This document shows, in pieces, positions 19,481 to 27,900 of a stretch of DNA of 32,638 bases. The stretch lies in NCBI GenBank assembly GCA_017617805.1, contig JAFZVN010000060.1:1-32638 (forward strand), in the 5' to 3' direction. The DNA is from Bacteroidaceae bacterium. GTDB lineage: Bacteria > Bacteroidota > Bacteroidia > Bacteroidales > Bacteroidaceae. Within the stretch, counting starts at the first letter, position 1. Every line of letters begins with the position of its first letter. Below the pieces are notes generated by a model. It worked only from the letters and a program-made list of their open reading frames with translations. It did not search any database and was not told where the DNA came from. The translations under genes and the position numbers were made by a program.

Positions 19481-19543
19481 AAAATAACGCCGTTATCGTC
19501 GCCTTCATACGCCGTTAGATTGAGCCACTAACGTCGTTATTTT
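19481..19543. terminator. Bidirectional terminator-like palindrome with three phased boxes
   Basis: Arms 19481-19495 (AAAATAACGCCGTTA) and 19529-19543 (TAACGTCGTTATTTT) pair at 14 of 15 positions, with A-rich left and T-rich right ends, as expected of a bidirectional terminator between converging genes. Each arm itself contains the near-perfect palindrome TAACGYCGTTA, and a third copy (ATACGCCGTTA) lies in the loop. The three boxes begin at 19485, 19507 and 19529, exactly 22 bp apart, which a simple terminator would not need. Confidence 0.6.
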
Positions 19544-19618
19544 AAAGCAGGTACGTTGACTGTTAATAACCACTTTCCATATAGGCATTCTCTTCATTCT
19601 CCCCCTCGTGCCCACAAA

Positions 19619-19700
19619 ATTTTGAAAGTTTCAAAATAAATTTCTAAAGTTTGAAAATATTTTTTGAAACTTTGAAAAAATATTTCTAAACTTTCAAAAT
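19619..19700. repeat. 82-bp nested AT-rich palindrome
   Basis: The outer arms ATTTTGAAAGTTT (19619-19631) and AAACTTTCAAAAT (19688-19700) are perfectly complementary. Inside lie AAAGTTT (about 19645-19651) and AAACTTT (about 19667-19673) around a central AAAATATTTT. The outer and inner halves are themselves related, as CTAAAGTTTGAAAAT and CTAAACTTTCAAAAT differ at only two positions. It can fold as a long cruciform or hairpin; T-runs make termination possible. Confidence 0.75.
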
Positions 19701-19731
19701 GTTGCGGATAGCAGGGAAAAGATGATTTGAA

Positions 19732-19753
19732 CCTTCAGCTCGACGAAGTCAAT
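19732..19753. repeat. Dispersed repeat, copy A
   Basis: This 22-bp segment, with core GCTCGACGAAGTCAAT, matches 29091-29112 (core GCTCAACGAAGTTAAT) at 19 of 22 positions. Both copies are in spacers: this one just after the metallo-hydrolase stop, the other before the DUF4296 gene. Confidence 0.6.
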
Positions 19754-19757
19754 CAAC

Positions 19758-20546
19758 TCAACGTTTGGATGTCAAATTGATGGTAGTCTCTATCACTTCT
19801 CCATCGTAAGCCAGATGAATGCCAGCAGGAAGGGATTTCTCTTCCTGCTGATGTTTTTGGATGTGGTGGCTCATGTGGATGAGCCAAGCTTCCTTTGCGC
19901 CTATCTGACGGGCAAAGGCAATCGCATCTTCAATAGATTGATGACTAGGATGTTCTTTATGTCGCAAACCATTGACAATCAGATATTCGACACCATCCAA
20001 TAAAGGCAGTTCTGTGTCTGGAATAGTCTTCATATCGGTGATGTAGGCGAAATTATCTATTCGGAATCCCACGATGGGAAGTTTACCATGCATCACACGG
20101 ATGGGCATGATGGTCACATCACCAATGACTAAGGGTTGATGGGGAGCAATCTCTATCAAGTTGAGGGCAGGCACACCTGGATAGCGCTTCTCTAGAGGTG
20201 TGAAGCAATAGGGAATGCGCTCTATCAAATGATCCATGCAGAACTTCTCCGTATAGACATTTACGTCACCAAAGATGCTATATGGACGCAAATCATCCAA
20301 GCCTCCAACATGATCATAATGCTCATGAGTGATCAGCACAGCATCTAATGGTTTGAAGTCGATACTGAGCATCTGTTGACGAAAATCGGGGCCACAATCG
20401 ATGAGGATACGCTTCCCTCTCACCTCCACCAACGCCGAACAACGCAAACGTTTGTCCTTTGGGTCAGTAGAAGTACACACCTCGCAAGTGCATCCAACTT
20501 GAGGCACTCCACAAGAGGTTCCGCTGCCAAGTATCGTGACTTTCAT
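19758..20546 (-). CDS. PhnP-like metallo-beta-lactamase-fold hydrolase
   Basis: Metal-dependent hydrolase of 262 residues, probably a cyclic phosphodiesterase. The metallo-beta-lactamase signature is HEHYDH (His74, His76, Asp78, His79), with further ligands likely at His154, in VMHG, Asp169-170 (YITDM) and the HMSHH segment near the C-terminus. The N-terminus SGTSCGVPQVGCTCEVC (Cys19, Cys21, Cys24) repeats the structural zinc site of PhnP (5-phosphoribosyl 1,2-cyclic phosphodiesterase). No phn genes are nearby, so a role in phosphonate use is unlikely and the substrate is open. It is last in a minus-strand run with murB and a DUF4348 gene; 46 bp of tandem AT-rich repeat separate it from murB. 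Confidence 0.87.
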   Translation of the reverse strand: MKVTILGSGTSCGVPQVGCTCEVCTSTDPKDKRLRCSALVEVRGKRILIDCGPDFRQQMLSIDFKPLDAVLITHEHYDHVGGLDDLRPYSIFGDVNVYTEKFCMDHLIERIPYCFTPLEKRYPGVPALNLIEIAPHQPLVIGDVTIMPIRVMHGKLPIVGFRIDNFAYITDMKTIPDTELPLLDGVEYLIVNGLRHKEHPSHQSIEDAIAFARQIGAKEAWLIHMSHHIQKHQQEEKSLPAGIHLAYDGEVIETTINLTSKR

Positions 20547-20586
20547 ATAGAATTGAAGAATTGAAAAGTTGAAGAATTGAAGAGTT
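20546..20586. repeat. Tandem AT-rich leader repeat (copy before the metallo-hydrolase)
   Basis: Degenerate tandem units of about 8-10 bp (GAATTGAA, GAATTGAAAA, GTTGAA, GAATTGAA, GAGTTG). Bases 20546-20567 are an exact inverted copy of 1762-1783. On the gene's own strand the repeat runs directly into the ATG, as it nearly does before macA. Confidence 0.75.
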
Positions 20587-20592
20587 GGGGAA

Positions 20593-21591
20593 TTATATCA
20601 GATTCACTTCCGGATGAATGTCGATGCCAAATTTCTCCTTCACGTCTTTGCAAATCGTGTCGCACAAGGTGACAATCTCGTCTGAAGTGGCACCACCCAA
20701 ATTGACCAGCACCAGCGCCTGCTTGTCATGCACAGCAGCACGTCCCAACGCCTTGCCCTTCCAGCCACATTGGTCAATCATCCATCCAGCAGGAATTTTC
20801 ACCCCACCCTCCACTTCGTAAAACGGCATCTGGGGATAGTCCTTCTGTACGGAAAGGAACTTCTCACGGCTCACGACTGGATTCATGAAGAAACTGCCTG
20901 CATTGCCCAACACTTTTGGATCGGGCAATTTGGCATTGCGAATATCGATAATGGCTTGACGCACATCACTGATTGTCAGGTTCTCCTTGTCGCCCAACAC
21001 AGCCTTGATATTGCCATATTCCAACTTCAACGTTGGCTGCTTCTGCAAACGATAGGTGACAAAAGTGATGGCATATTTGCCTTTCAGCTGATTCTTGAAG
21101 ATGCTCTGGCGATAGGAATAATCACATTCTTCTGTTCCAAAGACACGTTTCTGCCCACTCTGCAATTCAATCGCCTCCACCAAGGCAATCACATCTTTCG
21201 CCTCCACACCATAGGCGCCTATATTCTGCACAGCACTTGCTCCCACCTCACCAGGAATGAGCGAAAGGTTTTCTACACCTCCATAGCCATTGGACACAGC
21301 CCAATCAACAAAATCATCCCATACCTCACCAGCACCTACTCGCACCAACACGTCATCAGTCTTCTCTTCCACCACTTCTATGCCACGAATGGCGCTATGC
21401 AGCACAGTACCTTCAAAGTCGCCCTTGAAAAGCAAATTGCTGCCTCCACCGATATGAAGCACCTTGCCACACAAAGTGGACACAATCGTTTTGAGTTCCT
21501 CTTCGCTGTCATATTCCACATAATGTTTGGCTTTCACATCCATACCAAACGTGTTGTGGTTCAGCAAACTATAATCAGTATATTCTTTCAA
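20593..21591 (-). CDS. murB: UDP-N-acetylenolpyruvoylglucosamine reductase
   Basis: NADPH-dependent flavoenzyme that reduces the enolpyruvyl group to make UDP-MurNAc, the second committed step of peptidoglycan synthesis. The 332-residue protein has the FAD-binding segment [10 protein letters not shown] (45-54), [22 protein letters not shown] (112-133), the active-site Arg in DYSYRQS (Arg161), catalytic Ser233 in NAGSFFMNP and Glu328 in the C-terminal HPEVNLI. The Tyr-containing loop before Arg161 marks it as type I MurB. No ATG exists in a suitable place; translation appears to start at TTG (21591), giving [15 protein letters not shown] as in homologues. It follows the DUF4348 gene by 19 bp. 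Confidence 0.96.
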   Translation of the reverse strand: MKEYTDYSLLNHNTFGMDVKAKHYVEYDSEEELKTIVSTLCGKVLHIGGGSNLLFKGDFEGTVLHSAIRGIEVVEEKTDDVLVRVGAGEVWDDFVDWAVSNGYGGVENLSLIPGEVGASAVQNIGAYGVEAKDVIALVEAIELQSGQKRVFGTEECDYSYRQSIFKNQLKGKYAITFVTYRLQKQPTLKLEYGNIKAVLGDKENLTISDVRQAIIDIRNAKLPDPKVLGNAGSFFMNPVVSREKFLSVQKDYPQMPFYEVEGGVKIPAGWMIDQCGWKGKALGRAAVHDKQALVLVNLGGATSDEIVTLCDTICKDVKEKFGIDIHPEVNLI

Positions 21592-21610
21592 TGCCTTAAC
21601 TTTTAATTCT

Positions 21611-22453
21611 TCAATATTCTATTTCCATCAATTTCCAGTCATCGCCAACCTTGTTGAACTTGAACTTCATCTGCATACCATTGCTGAGACCTTGCAGGAG
21701 CAATATCTTTTTATTCTGGCTGATGCTTGCCTGTCCATAGTCCACATTCACCAATGCATCCGTAGGCAGAGGAATACTTTCCCTCATTTCAAACCACTCG
21801 TCAGCATTCACATGTTCCTCTTGGGGTTCTTCCTCGCCATCCTCTGATGTGAGAATCACCTTGACGGGGTCAGCCAATGCCTCACGCTGATATACGCTGT
21901 CAGCAATGAAATGGGCATAGAATTCCAAAAACTCACCATTCGGCATTTCCTCTCTCCGTTTCTTGTCGATGTTCGTCAACATCCACTTATTGTTCACACG
22001 ATTGAAATGGAACTTCTCCACCAAGGGATGACGCAATTCGATCCACTCGACAGCCACACTTTGCATCGAGGTGTCTTTCGACAATTCCAAATCATGTTCA
22101 CGCTCATAAATGACCGTCAACAGCTCCTGATCTCTGAAATGGTTGAAATCTGGCCAATCATGTTTCGACAACGCAGTTTGCTCTTCACCATCCGTACATG
22201 GCAAAGGATATACGATGCGTTGTCCTTGAAAATGTGCGTCATCAATAAAATTGAACAAGAAATCATCAAAAAGTTCATCAACGGCAGCAGGTGGCTCCAC
22301 ATCCTCGAACAGATGCAGCGTATCTCCCACATACGCTTCGAGGGAATCTTCTTCCACATCATCTTCTGTAGCAAACACATTCTCCATCTTCTTGTCCTTG
22401 CACGAACCAAGAAGAATCCCCGCTGCTACTGCTATAACTAAACCTTTTCTCAT
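21611..22453 (-). CDS. DUF4348 family lipoprotein
   Basis: Bacteroidota-specific lipoprotein of unknown function, 280 residues. From the Met at 22453 it has a signal [18 protein letters not shown] with lipobox LGSC (Cys18). A longer frame start 42 bases upstream would place 14 extra residues before the signal and overlap the -7 box at 22476-22483, so I reject it. The body is acidic: a linker [15 protein letters not shown], then [28 protein letters not shown], the pattern I associate with DUF4348, and two similar C-terminal segments [16 protein letters not shown] and [17 protein letters not shown], each the ending strand pair of an NTF2-like or similar repeat. First gene of the murB operon. 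Confidence 0.75.
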   Translation of the reverse strand: MRKGLVIAVAAGILLGSCKDKKMENVFATEDDVEEDSLEAYVGDTLHLFEDVEPPAAVDELFDDFLFNFIDDAHFQGQRIVYPLPCTDGEEQTALSKHDWPDFNHFRDQELLTVIYEREHDLELSKDTSMQSVAVEWIELRHPLVEKFHFNRVNNKWMLTNIDKKRREEMPNGEFLEFYAHFIADSVYQREALADPVKVILTSEDGEEEPQEEHVNADEWFEMRESIPLPTDALVNVDYGQASISQNKKILLLQGLSNGMQMKFKFNKVGDDWKLMEIEY

Positions 22454-22474
22454 GCTTTTTTCATAAAAACTTTG

Positions 22475-22515
22475 CAAAGTTAACGCATTCCTCATGAAAA
22501 ATCACTAACTTTGCA
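22475..22515. promoter_or_regulatory. Divergent promoters for DUF4348-murB and pheS
   Basis: Minus-strand TAACTTTG (22483-22476) and plus-strand TAACTTTG (22507-22514) are -7 boxes pointing outwards. With neighbouring bases they form a perfect inverted repeat GCAAAGTTA (22475-22483) / TAACTTTGC (22507-22515) separated by 23 bp. The -33 region of each promoter would fall on the -7 box of the other, so RNA polymerase probably cannot occupy both at once. Neither has a clear TTTG -33 element. Confidence 0.55.
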
Positions 22516-22542
22516 GCGATTTTTCACAAAACAACATCAAAT

Positions 22543-23562
22543 ATGTTAGAAAAGATTCAAAGTTTACTCCAAGAAGTTGACGGTCTTGAAGCCAAATCCG
22601 CTGAAGAGATTGAACAGCTTCGTATCAAATACCTGAGTAAAAAGGGTGTCATTCCAGCCCTCATGGCAGACTTCCGCAATGTGCCTGCTGACCAAAAGAA
22701 GGAGATTGGCATCAAAATCAACGAACTGAAAGACAAAGCGCAGGAAAAGATCAACGCGCTCCGCGATTCTTTCGCTGTGCAAGAGACAGAGGTGAACCAC
22801 TTGGATATCACCCGTACCGCCTACCCTATCGGCTTGGGCACACGTCATCCACTCACCCTTGTCAAGAACGAAATCATCGACATTTTCTCTCGTCTTGGCT
22901 TCTCTTTGGCTGAGGGTCCAGAAGTGGAAGATGACTGGCACGTGTTCTCATCCATGAACTTTGCCGATGACCATCCTGCTCGCGATATGCAGGACACCTT
23001 CTTTGTCGAGGCACATCCAGACATCATCCTGCGTACCCACACCAGTTCTGTTCAGGCTCGTGTGATGGAAAAGCAGCAGCCTCCTATCCGTGTGCTCTGC
23101 CCTGGTCGTGTATATCGTAACGAAGCCATTTCTGCTCGTGCCCATTGCTTCTTCCATCAGGTGGAGGGACTCTATGTGGATGAGAAAGTCAGCTTCACCG
23201 ACCTCAAGCAGGTGTTGCTGCTTTTCGCCAAGGAGATGTTTGGCGAAGACACACAGATTCGTCTCCGTCCTTCTTACTTCCCCTTTACGGAACCCAGCGC
23301 AGAGATGGACGTGAGTTGCACCCTCTGCAAAGGAAAGGGTTGCAGCATGTGTAAAGGTTCTGGATGGCTCGAAATCCTTGGTTGCGGCATGGTTCACCCC
23401 AACGTGCTTGAAGCCAATGGCATTGATTCCACCAAGTATAAAGGCTATGCTTTCGGTATGGGTATCGAGCGTATCGCCAACCTCAAGTATCAGGTGAAAG
23501 ACCTTCGTCTCTTCTCAGAGAACGATGTCCGCTTCCTGAAAGAATTTGAAGCTGCCAATTAA
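22543..23562 (+). CDS. pheS: Phenylalanine-tRNA ligase alpha subunit
   Basis: Catalytic subunit of the alpha2-beta2 phenylalanyl-tRNA synthetase. It has 339 residues. An N-terminal coiled-coil that contacts tRNA (1-85) precedes the class II catalytic core: [26 protein letters not shown] with [11 protein letters not shown] (motif 1 region), motif 2 [27 protein letters not shown], and motif 3 [13 protein letters not shown] near the end. Between motifs 2 and 3 there is a small four-cysteine knuckle, [26 protein letters not shown], seen in part of the PheS family. pheT is not adjacent. The start ATG at 22543 is about 20 nt after the predicted transcription start; pyrB follows after 11 bp. Confidence 0.97.
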   Translation: MLEKIQSLLQEVDGLEAKSAEEIEQLRIKYLSKKGVIPALMADFRNVPADQKKEIGIKINELKDKAQEKINALRDSFAVQETEVNHLDITRTAYPIGLGTRHPLTLVKNEIIDIFSRLGFSLAEGPEVEDDWHVFSSMNFADDHPARDMQDTFFVEAHPDIILRTHTSSVQARVMEKQQPPIRVLCPGRVYRNEAISARAHCFFHQVEGLYVDEKVSFTDLKQVLLLFAKEMFGEDTQIRLRPSYFPFTEPSAEMDVSCTLCKGKGCSMCKGSGWLEILGCGMVHPNVLEANGIDSTKYKGYAFGMGIERIANLKYQVKDLRLFSENDVRFLKEFEAAN

Positions 23563-23573
23563 ATATATGTAAT

Positions 23574-24521
23574 ATGGAAAATAGGAGCATTGTTTCGATT
23601 GCCGACTATGGGAAGGAGAAGATTCAGTATCTGCTCAACATGGCGGCTGAGTTTGAGGCACACCCTAACCGTCAGTTGCTGAAGGGCAAGGTGGTGGCCA
23701 CATTGTTCTTCGAGCCAAGCACTCGTACGAGACTGTCGTTTGAGACGGCTGCAAACCGATTGGGTGCCCGTGTGATTGGTTTTACAGACCCCAAGGTGAC
23801 GAGTTCATCCAAGGGTGAGACTCTGAAGGACACCATCAAGATGGTAAGCAATTACGCTGATGTGATTGTGATGCGCCACAAGTTGGAAGGTGCTGCGCTG
23901 TATGCGAGCGAGGTAACCAATGTGCCCATCATCAATGCGGGCGATGGGTCGAACTTGCACCCCTCACAGACAATGCTCGACCTCTATTCTATCTACAAGA
24001 CACAAGGCACGCTGGAGAACCTGAACATCTACATGGTAGGTGACTTGAAATACGGCCGTACCGTCCATTCTTTGCTGATGTCGATGCGGAAGTACAACCC
24101 CACGTTCCATTTCATTGCGCCTAAGGAGCTGGAGATGCCAGAGGAGTATAAGCTGTATTGCAAGAAGAACAATATCCACTACATCGAGCAGCAAGACTTT
24201 ACAGAGGACACGATTGCTGATGCGGACATCCTGTATATGACCCGTGTGCAGCGTGAGCGTTTCACGGATTTGATGGAGTATGAGCGTGTGAAGGACGCCT
24301 ACATTCTGAAGGCAAACATGTTGGGCAAGTGCAAGGCGAACATGAAGATTCTGCACCCTCTTCCCCGTGTGAATGAGATTGAGTATGATGTGGATGACAG
24401 CCAGCATGCTTATTATTTTGAACAGGCGCAGAACGGATTGTATGCCCGTGAAGCATTGATTTGCGACGTGTTAGGCATCACGTTGGATGACATCAAGAAC
24501 GATCAAACAATTATTGGATAA
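23574..24521 (+). CDS. pyrB: Aspartate carbamoyltransferase catalytic subunit
   Basis: Condenses carbamoyl phosphate with aspartate, the first committed step of pyrimidine synthesis. The 315-residue protein has the carbamoyl-phosphate loop [13 protein letters not shown] (Ser49, Thr50, Arg51, Thr52), the SSSKGET loop reaching into the neighbouring active site (Lys80), [26 protein letters not shown], and the aspartate-binding TRVQRERF and HPLPRVNEI segments. It is followed after 3 bp by pyrI, so the enzyme should be the regulated dodecamer of the E. coli type. No leader peptide or attenuator is visible, since only 11 bp separate it from pheS. Confidence 0.98.
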   Translation: MENRSIVSIADYGKEKIQYLLNMAAEFEAHPNRQLLKGKVVATLFFEPSTRTRLSFETAANRLGARVIGFTDPKVTSSSKGETLKDTIKMVSNYADVIVMRHKLEGAALYASEVTNVPIINAGDGSNLHPSQTMLDLYSIYKTQGTLENLNIYMVGDLKYGRTVHSLLMSMRKYNPTFHFIAPKELEMPEEYKLYCKKNNIHYIEQQDFTEDTIADADILYMTRVQRERFTDLMEYERVKDAYILKANMLGKCKANMKILHPLPRVNEIEYDVDDSQHAYYFEQAQNGLYAREALICDVLGITLDDIKNDQTIIG

Positions 24522-24524
24522 ACC

Positions 24525-24980
24525 ATGGAACAGAACAAGGAAAACATGATGGTTGCGGCCTTGGAAAATGGCTCCGTCATCGACCACATACCAACAGACA
24601 AACTTTTCACGATTGTGCAGTTGCTCGACTTGGAGAAGTTCAAGGAAGAAGTGGTGATTGCCAATAATCTGAAGAGTCAAGTGATGGGTAAGAAAGGACT
24701 CATCAAGATTTCTGGCAAGTTTTTCTCAGAGGCTGAAATCAGCAAATTGGCTGTCGTATGCCCCAATATCCGATTGACCGTCATCAAGGATTATGAGGTG
24801 AAGGAGAAACGTGAAGTGACGCTGCCAGAAGAACTGACCAACATTGTGAAGTGCGCCAACCCTGTGTGCATTACCAACAATGAGCCGATGAAGACAGTCT
24901 TCTATCGCAAAGATATGGAGACCTTGAAGTGCAGATATTGTGGTAAAGAACAAAAACTGAAAGATATAAAATTGAAATAA
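24525..24980 (+). CDS. pyrI: Aspartate carbamoyltransferase regulatory subunit
   Basis: Non-catalytic chain that binds CTP, ATP and UTP and transmits feedback control to PyrB. It has 151 residues in two domains: a nucleotide-binding ferredoxin-like N-terminus (IDHIPTDKLFTIVQLL, then KKGLIKISGKFFSEAEI) and a C-terminal zinc domain with all four ligands, Cys110, Cys115, Cys136 and Cys139 (KCANPVCIT and CRYCG). The stop codon shares one base with the ileS start (TAATG). Confidence 0.97.
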   Translation: MEQNKENMMVAALENGSVIDHIPTDKLFTIVQLLDLEKFKEEVVIANNLKSQVMGKKGLIKISGKFFSEAEISKLAVVCPNIRLTVIKDYEVKEKREVTLPEELTNIVKCANPVCITNNEPMKTVFYRKDMETLKCRYCGKEQKLKDIKLK

Positions 24981-27900
24981 TGAAGTTTACAGAAAGAGCA
25001 AAACTGAACCTCTCAGACGTGAACAAGGAGGTTCTGGAGCAGTGGAACCAGGAAGATATGTTCCACAAGAGCATTGAGGAACGCGAAGGCTGTCCTCAAT
25101 TCATCTTTTTTGAAGGACCACCATCTGCCAATGGACATCCAGGCATTCACCACGTGATGGGCAGAACCATTAAAGATACTTTCCTCAGATATAAGACGAT
25201 GCAGGGTTTCCAGGTGAAGCGCAAGGCTGGTTGGGACACGCATGGTCTGCCTGTAGAACTCTCGGTGGAGAAGTCCTTGGGCATCACCAAAGAGGATATC
25301 GGCAAGAAAATTAGTGTGGATGACTACAACGATGCTTGTCGCAAGAATGTGATGATGTACACCAACGAGTGGACAGAACTCACAGACAAGATGGGCTATT
25401 GGGTGGATTTGGAACATCCGTACATCACCTACGACAACAAATACATCGAGACGCTATGGTATCTCCTAAAGCAGCTCTACAACAAGGGCTTGCTCTATAA
25501 GGGCTACACCATCCAGCCCTATTCTCCAGCAGCAGGTACAGGTCTCTCCTCACACGAGTTGAACCAACCCGGTTGCTATCGCGATGTGAAGGACACAACG
25601 GTGACCGCACAGTTTAAGGTTAAAGCCCCCTCTAACTCCCCCAAGGGAGAGAACGCTGGGTTGTGGGATGCCATTGCATCATCCCACGAGGGGGGCGTTT
25701 ATATCCTCGCATGGACAACTACTCCTTGGACACTTCCATCCAACACGGCGCTTTGTGTAGGTCCCAAGATTGACTATGTGGCCATTAAGGGCAAGAATCC
25801 TTACACGGAAGAGGAAGCCATCTACATCTTGGCAGAGGCACGTCTGTCAGCATATTTCCAGTTTGGCGAAGATGAAAAGCCAGAGATTCTGTGGAGAGGA
25901 AAAGGTACTGACCTCGTAGGCTTGCACTACGAGCAGTTGATGCCTTGGGTGAAGCCTTGTGCTTTGGAAGACAACAAGGTGGTGGTGAAAGAAGACGAGG
26001 CTTTCCGTGTGATTCCTGGTGACTATGTGACCACAGAGGATGGTACAGGTATCGTACACATCGCTCCAACCTTTGGTGCTGATGACGCCAAGGTGGCAAA
26101 GGACGCAGGCATCCCTTCGCTCTTCATCATTGACAAGGCTGGCGACACTCGTCCTATGGTGGACTTCACAGGTAAGTACTTCGTGAAGGATGACATGAAC
26201 GAAGAGTTTGTAAGTCTCTGTGTGAATGATAGTTATTGGAAACATAGTGGTGACTTCGTCAAGAACGCCTACGACCCCAAATACAATCAGGGAGGCAAGT
26301 ATGACGAGAAGGCTGCCAACAAGGATATGGACTTGAATGTGGTGCTCTGTTTGGAGATGAAGGAAGAAGGATCTGCCTTCAAGATTGAGAAGCACATCCA
26401 CAATTATCCTCATTGTTGGCGCACCGACAAGCCTGTGCTCTACTACCCGCTCGACTCTTGGTTCATCAAATCGACGGCCAAGAAAAACCGCATGTTTGAA
26501 CTGAACCAGACCATCCAGTGGAAGCCTGAAAGCACAGGAACAGGACGCTTCGGCAAGTGGCTTGAGAACCTCAACGATTGGAACCTCTCCCGTTCTCGCT
26601 ATTGGGGCACTCCACTGCCTATCTGGCGCAACCGAGACACTCGCGAAGAAGTGTGCATCGGCAGCGTGGAAGAACTCTACAACGAGATTGAAAAGGCTGT
26701 GAAGGCTGGTGTGATGGCTTCGAATCCATTGAAGGACAAGGGATTTGTGCCAGGCGACATGAGTCAGGAGAACTACGATAAGATTGACCTGCACCGTCCA
26801 TACGTGGATGACATCAAACTGGTGTCGGACAAGGGCAATGTGCTGACTCGTGAACTCGACCTCATCGACGTTTGGTTTGATTCAGGTGCTATGCCATACG
26901 CTCAGGTTCACTATCCATTTGAGAACAAAGACCTCATCGACAAGGGCATCGCCTACCCTGCTGACTTTATCGCAGAGGGTGTTGACCAGACCCGCGGTTG
27001 GTTCTTCACGCTCCATGCCATCGCCACAATGGTGTTTGACTCGGTGGCTTACAAGGCTGTGATATCCAATGGTCTGGTGCTCGACAAGAACGGCATCAAG
27101 ATGTCGAAGCGTCTGGGCAATGTCATCAACCCCTTCGAGTGCATCGGAACGTATGGTGCTGATGCTGTACGTTGGTACATGATTACCAACTCCTCTCCTT
27201 GGGACAACCTCTCGTTCGACCCAGAGGGTGTGAAGGAGGTGACGAGCCAGTTCTTCATCAAGCTGCAACAGGCATATTCATTCTTCACGATGTATGCCAA
27301 TGTGGATGGCTTCGAATACAAGGAGGCTGACATCGCCAATGCTGACCGTCCTGATTTCGACCGCTGGCTGCTGTCCGAGTTGAATACATTGGTTAAGAAT
27401 GTGCAGACATACCTCGACGACTACGACCCAACCCCAGCTGGCCGTTTCATCCAGTCGTTCGTCATCGACAACCTCTCCAACTGGTACATCCGTCTCAACA
27501 AGCCTCGTTTCTGGGGCGGCGAGATGACTGCTGATAAACTCTCCGCTTATCAGACCCTCTACACCTGTCTCGACACGCTGAGCCGTCTGATTGCGCCTAT
27601 CGCTCCATTCTATGCCGACCAACTGTTCCGTGACTTGAACAGCGCAACAGGCAAAGATGCTTCGCAGAGCGTACACCTCGCCAAGTTCCCAACCTTCAAC
27701 GAGGCGTATATCGACTCCGAGTTGGAGGCAGCAATGGAGGCAGCAATGAAGGTGACTTCGATGGGACTCTCCATCCGCAAGAAGGTGAAGATTCCTGTGA
27801 TTCAGGCTTTGCAATCCATCGCAATTCCTGACACAGACACTATGTTCAGCGGACGCATTGAGCGCATGAAGGACATCATCATGAAGGAGTTGAATGTGAA

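Larger units (their letters stand above)
19444..19757. other. Convergent spacer without genes
   Basis: A 314-bp AT-rich stretch between the converging lptC and metallo-hydrolase genes. I see no coding potential and no RNA gene. It holds a phased palindrome array (19481-19543), a nested AT-rich palindrome (19619-19700) and a copy of a dispersed repeat (19732-19753), each listed separately. Confidence 0.7.

Noticed and set aside
20546..20586. Possible CRISPR-like or iteron array
   Set aside because: Units are 8-10 bp, degenerate and without spacers, so it is a simple tandem repeat.
20728..21606. 292-codon plus-strand frame opposite murB
   Set aside because: Antisense shadow of murB, whose catalytic motifs are intact on the other strand.
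25847..26794. 315-codon minus-strand frame inside ileS
   Set aside because: Antisense shadow with a His/Leu/Val-rich composition typical of reversed codons.
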